Shown here in pieces: positions 7,966 through 14,224 of a DNA stretch of 26,373 bases. The notes under the pieces were generated by a model that was not told where the DNA came from, searched no databases, and saw only the letters and a list, made by a program, of their open reading frames with translations. The stretch covers positions 1 to 26,373 of IMG/VR virus record IMGVR_UViG_3300030060_004022; one strand, written 5' to 3'. A program made the translations under genes and the position numbers. The first letter of the stretch is position 1. Every line of letters begins with the position of its first letter. This stretch comes from a virus.

Positions 7966-8310
7966 TTATCTCCAAAATAGTTGTACGCCCACGATGGCGA
8001 ATGAAAGTGCAGCACAGATCATTGTTTTAGTTGTGAACATGCTTTCATGCAAAAAGTGCCATGTTAACAACGGAAAAGTCAAATAAGACATGGTGAATAT
8101 CAAGAACCTAGGACCCCATACTTCACCCCATTCTTCATAACAAAGTTTAACACCATACCAAAAGCATATACCGGTGGGGATAGAGAATAACATTGCCGAC
8201 AGTATCGGTTTATCCTTCCACCAATCCCAGACAAACTGAGCGTTAAGCTGAAACCACCCTAGCGTTTGCCCAAGTGCGAATAGAACACATGCTAAAAAAA
8301 TCTTACTCAT
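7966..8310 (-). CDS. Small four-helix membrane protein
   Basis: A 114-residue, very hydrophobic protein with about four membrane helices (residues 2-20, 36-54, 68-86 and 94-112), rich in Trp and Phe. Size and topology are those of small multidrug resistance/DMT-type transporters, but I see no conserved Glu equivalent to EmrE Glu14 in the first helix; that position region reads LGQTLGWFQL. Its ATG overlaps the stop of the methyltransferase-like gene (TAATG) and its stop is one base before the cupin start, so it belongs to the same unit as the two mannose genes. A role in sugar-lipid or nucleotide-sugar transfer across the membrane would fit the neighbours but is speculation. Confidence 0.6.
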   Translation of the reverse strand: MSKIFLACVLFALGQTLGWFQLNAQFVWDWWKDKPILSAMLFSIPTGICFWYGVKLCYEEWGEVWGPRFLIFTMSYLTFPLLTWHFLHESMFTTKTMICAALSFAIVGVQLFWR

Positions 8311-9077
8311 TAAAAGTTACTCACTATCAGATCTTCAGCTAACTCTGAGTTTTCGGTAACAAAACCAAGTTTGTTAATAAAAATTTTATTGGTGTCGTAA
8401 AACTTCTCAGCCTTTTGATCATACTTATGTACAATAATCATTTTATGTTTACCTTCTTTTAGATAGCTTTGTAATTTTTCATAGTCATAAGATGGAGCGG
8501 AGAGCGAGTGGGGGTTTTTTTGAATAATATAACTTTTTTTAAATTTTCCGATTGGAAGTAAAATAGTTTGCTCACTGGGTAGCTCTGAAAATCTTTTAAT
8601 TAGATCCTCGTCTTGTAAATAGAATAACCTTAATTTCTTCGCAGCTTCTGCATGGGCTTGTAAAGTTCTCAAATTAAAAACAGAAAAATTATGTTTTGTT
8701 ATACCAGAACCATATATTTGCCCATTCTCAGAGTACCTATTTAATAAATAATATATCGCCGCTCTATCATATGGATCATCAAAATTATCGTACCAGCTCT
8801 CTTTGTGGAATTGCACTTCACTGATGGATAAATTTTCATGAAAAAATTTAACTGCGGATATCACAGATTCAGGCGAATTAGCTAAACATTTCCAGAATTC
8901 ATACACCCAATATCTGTTACTGTAAAACATTATATCATGCCCAGATTGGTAAAGATCCATCTCGATTGCTCCCGATGATAGACCAAAAGTTGAAATTCTT
9001 TTTGTGTTATCAATCTTTTCTCTAATAAAGCCGGCACTAACGAATTTATTTGGACATTTCAGTAGTATCTTCAGCAT
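8310..9077 (-). CDS. Degenerate D12-class DNA adenine methyltransferase-like protein
   Basis: A protein of 255 residues from ATG 9077 (MLKILLKCPNKF); ATG 9131 would add 18 residues but overlaps the upstream gene by 86 nt. Neither start has a strong ribosome binding site. The order of segments follows Dam/D12 enzymes. FGLSSGAIEMDLYQSG (longer-form residues 49-64) stands where motif I (PFxGxGAxxxxL) is expected. NRYWVYEFWKCL matches the N-D-x-N-x-x-L-x-x-x-Y region. DRAAIYYLLNRYSENGQIYG (122-141) matches the R-x-x-x-x-Y-L-N-x-x-x-F-N-G segment, followed by HNFSVFNLRTLQAH. At the place of the catalytic DPPY the sequence reads LLPIG (191-195), so methyl transfer is unlikely. AT-rich compared with its neighbours. 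Function unknown: a DNA-binding remnant or a decoy are possible. Confidence 0.5.
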   Translation of the reverse strand: MLKILLKCPNKFVSAGFIREKIDNTKRISTFGLSSGAIEMDLYQSGHDIMFYSNRYWVYEFWKCLANSPESVISAVKFFHENLSISEVQFHKESWYDNFDDPYDRAAIYYLLNRYSENGQIYGSGITKHNFSVFNLRTLQAHAEAAKKLRLFYLQDEDLIKRFSELPSEQTILLPIGKFKKSYIIQKNPHSLSAPSYDYEKLQSYLKEGKHKMIIVHKYDQKAEKFYDTNKIFINKLGFVTENSELAEDLIVSNF

Positions 9078-9369
9078 TTTGAGCCGTTCCAGTTGTGGGT
9101 ATTTCAGGGGCAGTAAGTTTTGATAATTCATACTCTACATATGAACCAACAATACCGCTGACGTCGCTTAATGCGTGGTCAAGGCACGTCAAGTCGCGTC
9201 GTATGACATCTAGTTTTTTTAGAACATCTGCAGTCAGTAGCTTTTCACCCGCCTCATCGGGTAAATTAATATTTTCAAAAATAGTTTTAGCTTTCAAGTA
9301 GATTCTATCAATCTCGCTAGGCAGTTCTTCAAGGTCTATCGAATACTGTATGTTTACTCTTCTTAGCAT
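9046..9369 (-). CDS. Conserved phage protein of unknown function (107 residues)
   Basis: The start ATG 9369 follows AGAGGATAAA, whose AGA-GGA-TAA are the last codons of the preceding gene, so translation is coupled. The protein opens MLRRVNIQYSIDLEELPSEI and is predicted mostly helical, with a polar, Thr/Pro-rich tail (residues 90-107). No cysteine pair, nucleotide-binding loop or membrane segment is visible. Its 3' end overlaps the methyltransferase-like gene by 32 nt. I recall similar short openings in marine phage genomes, but no function is assigned. It lies third after groEL in the same transcription unit. Confidence 0.6.
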   Translation of the reverse strand: MLRRVNIQYSIDLEELPSEIDRIYLKAKTIFENINLPDEAGEKLLTADVLKKLDVIRRDLTCLDHALSDVSGIVGSYVEYELSKLTAPEIPTTGTAQNAEDTTEMSK

Positions 9370-9370
9370 T

Positions 9371-9664
9371 TTATCCTCTTATTAATTTTTTATTTTGGTT
9401 TAAAGATTTTTCAATAATATCAGGTGCACCGACCACAACAATTTCAGTGCCGGTGTGTCCGCGATTAATAGTTAACTTAGTGAACCTATGAGATTCACTT
9501 AAATTATCGGGCAGCGCACCTTGCTCCCTCAGTTGCTGCATTCTTGCTTCTTCGCGTATCATCACTACATGCTCTGGGTTTACAAACACCTCTCTCAAAG
9601 TATAATCCTGTTTTTTGCTGGTTAGCATATTATTCTGACATATCTCCGTTAGTCGAACTAGCAT
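9371..9664 (-). CDS. Conserved phage protein of unknown function (97 residues)
   Basis: I set the start at ATG 9664 (MLVRLTEICQ). It is preceded by ATGGAGGCAGC, an excellent Shine-Dalgarno that also encodes the M-E-A-A-C end of the previous protein; the in-frame ATG at 9706 lies deep inside that gene and has no such site. Residues 24-36 read REVFVNPEHVVMI and residues 62-80 KLTINRGHTGTEIVVVGA, giving an open-beta pattern reminiscent of small FlbD-like regulators (K-L-T opening, a V-N-P-x-x-V-x-x-I turn). That resemblance is weak. Nearly the size of GroES but without a mobile loop or the GroES amino-terminal pattern. Function unknown. Confidence 0.6.
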   Translation of the reverse strand: MLVRLTEICQNNMLTSKKQDYTLREVFVNPEHVVMIREEARMQQLREQGALPDNLSESHRFTKLTINRGHTGTEIVVVGAPDIIEKSLNQNKKLIRG

Positions 9665-9861
9665 GCTGCCTCCATCGGGTAAACATCCCTTCTTTTCAGT
9701 TTCCATTCGTGACCGTTAGCATAAACTTGGTAGACAGCGTTGGTACCACTTAAATAGACACCCACGGTTGGTCGTTCGGTATACCGCAGTCTCATTCCCT
9801 TATCAGTTTCACACCATAGTTCAACGCCCTGTGGGATATGCACTAAATCTCCTTGGTTCAT
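9658..9861 (-). CDS. Small beta-rich protein directly after groEL (67 residues)
   Basis: A short protein beginning MNQGDLVHIPQGVELWCETD and ending M-E-A-A-C. Two adjacent ATGs (9864 and 9861) exist; I prefer 9861, because GGAGG is then seven bases away and the ATG overlaps the groEL stop as TGATG, exactly as at 2503. The G-D-L-V-x-I-P opening followed by alternating hydrophobic residues (MRLRYTERPTVGVYLSG) and Gly/Asn turns suggests an SH3-like or OB-like barrel. Its tight coupling to groEL raises the idea of a chaperonin partner, but there is no GroES signature and no mobile loop. Function unknown. Confidence 0.58.
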   Translation of the reverse strand: MNQGDLVHIPQGVELWCETDKGMRLRYTERPTVGVYLSGTNAVYQVYANGHEWKLKRRDVYPMEAAC

Positions 9862-11444
9862 CATTCTGCCTCCGTTTGTATAATACCATAATTAGTTGTG
9901 ATTAATGTCCCAGCACAGCTAGAGGCATTTTGCAGGGCTGTTTTAGTAACTTTCACTGGATCAATAATACCACTACTGATCATGTTAGTCAAGCTGTTAT
10001 TTCTAAAATCCCAACCATTTCCGTGATCAGATGTTAAAACTTTATCAATTATTATATCTGGTGAAAGACCTGCGTTAAGGGCCATTTGTGTTATTGGCGC
10101 ACGGCAAGCGTTTACCACGATAGTCACTCCATAGCTTTGATCTCCGTGCGGGTCAGAACCTGTGACCACAAGGTCTTGCGAAGCCCTGAGTAGGGCGGTA
10201 CCGCCGCCACCAACAATGCCTTCGTCTTGAGCGGAACGAACAGCCTCTAGAGCATCTTCGACTCTGTGTTTCTTTTCAATCATTTCAACCTGAGTGGCGC
10301 CCCCAACTTTAATTACTGCAACACCTGAGACGAGTCTAACGATTCTGCCTTGCATAAGTTCTGCTAATTGCATATCATCGCAACTTTTAATATCATTTTT
10401 TAAAGATTCGATTCTCTTCTCGATTTGTTCAAAATCAGCATTACCTCCAACAAACGTAGTTGTATACTTGTTACCTTCGACACTTTTAGCAGAGCCTAAA
10501 TGTTTGAGCTGTACTTCGTTAAGTTTGATTCCCGATTCTCTTGTGACGAAGAAAGCACCTACCGAGGCTGCGAGATCACTCATTGTATCCCTGCGTTCAT
10601 TTCCGTAGAAAGGAGCTTTGATGGCTGCCACCTTTAACGTACCCCTCATAGCATTCATGATCAAGGCCGCTAGTGCCTGACCTTCAACCTCTTCGGCCAC
10701 AATGATGAGAGGCCGGCCTTCTCTTGCAATCATTTCTAAAATAGGCAAAATGGGCTCAACAGCGTCAATTTTATAATCGGTCACAAGAATGAGAGGTTCA
10801 TTATAAGACATAACAGAACGCCTTTCGTCAGTGATGAATGCAGATGCAGCAACACCAGCAGGCACCTTGAACCCCTCTTCAATGTCGATAGATGTATCAA
10901 GTGAACGTGATTCTTCAATTGTAATCGAGCCGTCTTGCCCCACCTTATCAATAGCCATAGCAACCAAGTCACCTATGGTTGAGTCGTTGTTAGCTGATAT
11001 GGTTGCGATGTGTTTAATGTCATCGATGCTAGTGACTGGTGTTGATTGCTCTGATAGCTTGTTGCATATCTCCTTCACTGTATTAGTGATGCCTCGTTGA
11101 AGCTCAATAGGCGCAGCACCGGCAGCAATGTGCTTTTGTGATTCTTGTAAGATTGCTCTCGCAAGGATGGTTGATGTGGTTGTACCATCACCAGCAGTCT
11201 CGTTGGTTTCGATAGCTGCTTGTCTGGCTACCTGTACAGCAGCATTCTCGATTGGATCTTCCAAAGCTACAAAGTGTGCTACAGTCACTCCGTCTTTCGT
11301 AACGAAAGGCGCCTTTCCTTTCTCTTGTAGTAGGACATTCCTACCGCGTGGGCCAAGTGTGGATGCCACATTATCAGCTAGGACATTCACACCACTCATA
11401 ATCTTTTGTTGTAGCGATTGATTGTTGTCGTATTCGCGACTCAT
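9861..11444 (-). CDS. groEL: Phage-encoded GroEL-type chaperonin
   Basis: A 527-residue group I chaperonin, expected to form an ATP-driven folding ring. ATPase residues are intact: TLGPRGRNV (29-37), Asp51 in FVTKDGVTVA, GDGTTTSTILA with Asp86, Asp397 in HRVEDAL (E. coli Asp398) and the GGGGTALLR loop (412-420). The apical domain differs: where E. coli has RGYLSPYF with Tyr199, Tyr203 and Phe204, this protein reads AGVAASAF (197-204 region), so two aromatic substrate/GroES contacts are lost, while the L-P-x-L-E hydrophobics are kept. The flexible GGM tail is missing; it ends YGIIQTEAE. Start ATG 11444 follows AGAGGTGTAA. A perfect sigma-70 promoter lies just upstream. No groES is in the window. 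Phage GroELs are known (for example Pseudomonas phage EL); the client here may be a virion protein. Confidence 0.97.
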   Translation of the reverse strand: MSREYDNNQSLQQKIMSGVNVLADNVASTLGPRGRNVLLQEKGKAPFVTKDGVTVAHFVALEDPIENAAVQVARQAAIETNETAGDGTTTSTILARAILQESQKHIAAGAAPIELQRGITNTVKEICNKLSEQSTPVTSIDDIKHIATISANNDSTIGDLVAMAIDKVGQDGSITIEESRSLDTSIDIEEGFKVPAGVAASAFITDERRSVMSYNEPLILVTDYKIDAVEPILPILEMIAREGRPLIIVAEEVEGQALAALIMNAMRGTLKVAAIKAPFYGNERRDTMSDLAASVGAFFVTRESGIKLNEVQLKHLGSAKSVEGNKYTTTFVGGNADFEQIEKRIESLKNDIKSCDDMQLAELMQGRIVRLVSGVAVIKVGGATQVEMIEKKHRVEDALEAVRSAQDEGIVGGGGTALLRASQDLVVTGSDPHGDQSYGVTIVVNACRAPITQMALNAGLSPDIIIDKVLTSDHGNGWDFRNNSLTNMISSGIIDPVKVTKTALQNASSCAGTLITTNYGIIQTEAE

Positions 11445-11465
11445 TTACACCTCTAGGTTGTGTTT

Positions 11466-11494
11466 ATTATAATCAATTTTATATAAAATGTCAA
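11466..11494 (-). promoter_or_regulatory. Perfect sigma-70 promoter for groEL
   Basis: On the minus strand the gap before groEL reads TTGACA (11489-11494), exactly 17 bases, then TATAAT (11466-11471), a full match to both consensus hexamers. The expected transcription start is near 11459, leaving about 15 bases before the start codon that include the AGAGG ribosome binding site. The spacer contains the 12-base palindrome TTTTATATAAAA, which could be a protein-binding site or chance in AT-rich DNA. The leader is too short for a riboswitch or attenuator. No CIRCE-like heat-shock operator is visible. Confidence 0.85.
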
Positions 11495-11502
11495 ATGTTT
11501 TT

Positions 11503-13095
11503 TTACTCAATGTCCGGCTCTTTCTGACTAGCTTGCGCCTCTTCTGCGAGTGTCTTAACAATAGCCTTACCTTCGTCTTGCGCCTGCACATTGGCATTCA
11601 TTGCGGTTGAACGACGATCAGCACTAAAGTATTTGCCGATGTTTTTGGTAAACTCTTCTGTCGTTTTTAAAAGGTTTACAAGACTTTCGCCCATAATCTC
11701 GATATAAATATCGGTGCATGCCTTAATATTTTCGTTGGTTAAATTAAGTTCACCATAATAGTCAACATCGGCAATGTTGGCAAGCTTTTCTGTAGCGGCG
11801 GCGCTGATTGACCATTGTTTACCGCCGGTGCCACCCTTGGCTTCCATAAGTTCGCGTTCGTGTTCCATCATAAGTTTCTCTCTTTCATGAAACTCTCCGA
11901 AGTAGGATTCAGCAAGTGGCGCAGTCTGTTCGGGCTGTTCGGGCTTATATTCAGCATAGCCAGCTTTGTATGTTCTCAACGCTGCACTGAGTGCTCTTTT
12001 TTGCTCTGGATCTTTGAGTTGGGGCGCATTTGCTTCAATCCAACTTTCAAAATCAGGCTCTTTGCCTGCGGCAGCATCAGCAAAACCTTGCTTGCGTGCA
12101 GCAATCCTTTCTGCTCTTGTTAATTCTCCGCCATATTGTCTCTGCTTTACAGCCGGATCTTTGGGATCACTGGCTTGAGCGTCAAAACTCGCATCGTCAC
12201 CAACATTCTTTATGAACATACCTAAAGTCTGGTTGTATCCCGGGGTTCTCTTAAGAACATCACGCATCTTAAGTATTTCTTCTTTGCTACCATTCCAAAC
12301 TTTAGCAAGTTCTTCGATTGCTTTGGCTTGATCTCCAAGCAGGCCTTCATTACCAGAAGCCAGCATAATCGGCACAAAGTTTCTACGATTGATAACAAAT
12401 TCAAGCAACATCAGCTGTGTAACACTCCCGGCGTCATCGGAGTTTTTTCGACCAATCAGGTATTTGATATTGTCGACACCGGTTCCACCACGAATAAATA
12501 AGTAATCAACAAGGTTGGTGAAGCTTCCGTGAATAGGCGTCTTGGGGCTCAACAACTTGAGACTGACCGGCTCGCCGTCGCCAGCAACAAAGTCCTCAAT
12601 CGGTAATGTTCCCCCAACACGACCAGCGATCTGCTTACCCCCTGTGACCGCAGCCATAAATCCCTCAAAAACAAAACCGGAGGATGACTCGCTATAGTCG
12701 TTGAGGCACGCCTGCAGTGATTCCAGAATCATCATCATGTTTAAGATGGTGTTGAATCTCTGGCCAGTGCCCTTTCGTTTGGCCCGCTGAGGATCAGCAA
12801 AACTATTAATGTGATCTATTCTTTCTTTAATGGTGCCTTTTCTAGTAATCGAGGCAAAAATTCTATCGATGTCTTTTCTTGATTGGCTGTCGGGATCGCC
12901 CCACGACTCATTGGGGGTCAATCTAGGCAGCGACAGACGCACACTAAAACCTTCTCGGGCTTGCTCTTGAACAATGAATGCGTTGCCTAGCACCTTGCTA
13001 ACATCCTCTATCATTTGCTCTAGTTCAGTGAGTGGCGAGATCGTTTCGTCTTTCTCTCTCACTTCAATAAACATATCTTTAATATAATCAGACAC
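11503..13095 (-). CDS. Conserved phage protein, possible PD-(D/E)XK-like core (530 residues)
   Basis: The start is a GTG at 13095 preceded by AAGGAGATTGTAG; the next ATG (13074) has no comparable site. The protein has an N-terminal helical region, then a conserved-looking block at residues 138-200: FVFEGFMAAVTGG, then TLPIEDFVAG, then PVSLKLLSP and IHGSFTNLVDYL. The order Glu144 in a helix, Asp168, and S-L-K180 resembles the PD-(D/E)XK nuclease core in its S-x-K variant; this is my inference and the fit is only moderate. A charged helical middle (residues 300-400) and a helical C-terminus (EEFTKNIGKYF...) follow. No membrane segment. It could equally be a virion or prohead protein. Follows ClpP-like gene by 11 nt. 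Confidence 0.55.
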   Translation of the reverse strand: MSDYIKDMFIEVREKDETISPLTELEQMIEDVSKVLGNAFIVQEQAREGFSVRLSLPRLTPNESWGDPDSQSRKDIDRIFASITRKGTIKERIDHINSFADPQRAKRKGTGQRFNTILNMMMILESLQACLNDYSESSSGFVFEGFMAAVTGGKQIAGRVGGTLPIEDFVAGDGEPVSLKLLSPKTPIHGSFTNLVDYLFIRGGTGVDNIKYLIGRKNSDDAGSVTQLMLLEFVINRRNFVPIMLASGNEGLLGDQAKAIEELAKVWNGSKEEILKMRDVLKRTPGYNQTLGMFIKNVGDDASFDAQASDPKDPAVKQRQYGGELTRAERIAARKQGFADAAAGKEPDFESWIEANAPQLKDPEQKRALSAALRTYKAGYAEYKPEQPEQTAPLAESYFGEFHEREKLMMEHERELMEAKGGTGGKQWSISAAATEKLANIADVDYYGELNLTNENIKACTDIYIEIMGESLVNLLKTTEEFTKNIGKYFSADRRSTAMNANVQAQDEGKAIVKTLAEEAQASQKEPDIE

Positions 13096-13106
13096 CTACA
13101 ATCTCC

Positions 13107-13760
13107 TTAAATAATTATGTCCGCGATTCCCAATTCGACCGCTTCTTCTGCTGACAAGTATACATTGACCTTGCGCTCAAGAAGTTTCTTTAAATCTTTC
13201 TTGGTCATGTTAGTCTCAGCTACTAAGGCGTCGATATAGTCTTTTTGAATTTGCTGCATCGCTTCCATCTCGTTTGCGAGATTCGGAAGTGAACCGTGAC
13301 TGCCGCCAATGACCGAGTGTATCATCACTCGACAATATTTGCCAATCTTTCTTTTGCCCTTGGTGCCGGCAGCGAGGATGAGGACACCAGCAGACATCAC
13401 TTTGCCCATTCCTACTGTATGTATCTCTGTGGATTCTCTCACTTGCCGCATAACATCGTACAGGGCGAACATATCATCGGCCGAGCCGCCATACGTACAC
13501 ACATAAAACCCAATCGGTTTTTCTTCCTTGCGAACTTTGTTGACTTCATCCAAGTACAACAGGGCGTGAACTAATTCCGCTACCTTCTCATCCATGACTT
13601 CCGTGAACAACCCAATCAATCTAAGATCGGGCTCCTGTGGCGGTGCGCCAAGCAGTTCTTGAATTATTTGTTCCTGCTCTTCAGCCGAAAGCGGCTCTAT
13701 TTGTTTTTGTTCTGTAGACGACAAGCTCTCTACAAGTTTTTTAATTTTATCAATTACCAT
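13107..13760 (-). CDS. ClpP-like serine protease (first of two), Asn at triad acid position
   Basis: A 217-residue ClpP/crotonase-fold protease. About 40 extra charged residues precede the core. Landmarks: FYVCTYGGSADDM (85-97, oxyanion-side GGS), GKVMSAGVLILAAGTKGKR (119-137) with nucleophile Ser123, CRVMIHS with His148, and YLSAEEAVELGIAD near the end. Where ClpP normally has the triad Asp (and where the second homologue in this window has Asp168 before W-F-L-D-A), this protein has Asn199 (VNVYLSA). Activity may be reduced or use another acid. No ClpX/ClpA ATPase is in the window, so it either works alone, as in phage prohead proteases, or borrows host partners. Starts at ATG 13760, overlapping the previous gene by 11 nt. 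Confidence 0.85.
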   Translation of the reverse strand: MVIDKIKKLVESLSSTEQKQIEPLSAEEQEQIIQELLGAPPQEPDLRLIGLFTEVMDEKVAELVHALLYLDEVNKVRKEEKPIGFYVCTYGGSADDMFALYDVMRQVRESTEIHTVGMGKVMSAGVLILAAGTKGKRKIGKYCRVMIHSVIGGSHGSLPNLANEMEAMQQIQKDYIDALVAETNMTKKDLKKLLERKVNVYLSAEEAVELGIADIII

Positions 13761-14157
13761 CGTGATTCCAAAAGTTAAATGCTTCTTGTTTTTTATTCTT
13801 GAGAAAGTTTATCGATGAATCCCAATCGTCAAATTCTAAACTGTCCCTGTAAAATTTAGGATGCATATTAATTAGGTAATTTATTGAATTATCCTTTAAA
13901 ATAGATATTTCAGAGTCTATATTTTCATTAATCTCGTTGCAGACCGTGGACATTTCTTTTACACTTTTTTGTATAGCGGTTGAAAATAATTTAATATTAA
14001 TTAATTTTTGAATAATTTTTAACATTATAGAGAGATATATTATTTGAGAATAAACCAATATTCTCAAACTAATCCTGCTAGCACGTACAAAATAAAAAGT
14101 CCTACAAGTCAAATATCCAAATATGAATACTAAAGTATACATCCACCACGGGTCCAT
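13750..14157 (-). CDS. Small membrane protein with helical cytoplasmic tail
   Basis: A 135-residue protein from ATG 14157 (MDPWWMYTLVFIFGYLTCRT), preceded by GGAGAGAGTA; an in-frame ATG at 14181 falls inside the hairpin upstream and is unlikely. Residues 5-24 form one clear membrane helix, and a second hydrophobic stretch lies at 32-50. The rest is polar and helical with a D-D-W-D-S segment and an N-F-W-N end. No recognised domain. Similar short proteins with a W-M-Y-T-x-V-F-I-F-G-Y opening occur, as I recall, in marine phage genomes. First gene of a unit driven by the promoter at 14196-14224; it precedes the ClpP-like protease. Function unknown; a membrane-disrupting or anchoring role is possible. 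Confidence 0.62.
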   Translation of the reverse strand: MDPWWMYTLVFIFGYLTCRTFYFVRASRISLRILVYSQIIYLSIMLKIIQKLINIKLFSTAIQKSVKEMSTVCNEINENIDSEISILKDNSINYLINMHPKFYRDSLEFDDWDSSINFLKNKKQEAFNFWNHDGN

Positions 14158-14167
14158 TACTCTCTCC

Positions 14168-14198
14168 AAAAAAATAACCACTACTATGAGTGGTTATT
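14168..14198 (-). terminator. Intrinsic terminator of the 19.6-14.2 kb unit
   Basis: On the minus strand AATAACCACT (14198-14189), loop CATAGT, AGTGGTTATT (14182-14173), then an uninterrupted T run to 14168. The ten-base-pair stem is perfect though only 4 of its pairs are G-C. It lies 27 bases after the stop of the acidic repeat protein, so it is well placed to end transcripts of that unit. Its upstream arm overlaps the -10 hexamer of the following promoter, so transcripts starting there would lack that arm. Confidence 0.7.
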
Positions 14199-14224
14199 AT
14201 ATCATCACAGGGTAATTTTGTCAA
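14196..14224 (-). promoter_or_regulatory. Perfect sigma-70 promoter overlapping a terminator
   Basis: Minus strand: TTGACA (14219-14224), exactly 17 bases, TATAAT (14196-14201). The -35 hexamer directly follows the stop codon of the acidic protein. The predicted start near 14189 falls at the edge of the hairpin loop, so the palindrome covers about -9 to +17 of this promoter and could also serve as an operator. Drives the membrane protein, the ClpP-like protease and the 530-residue protein. Confidence 0.85.

Noticed and set aside
9371-9861. groES candidate downstream of groEL
   Set aside because: Neither the 67- nor the 97-residue protein has a mobile loop, the GroES opening (I-x-P-L-x-D-R-V) or the V-L-A-V-G-x-G segment.
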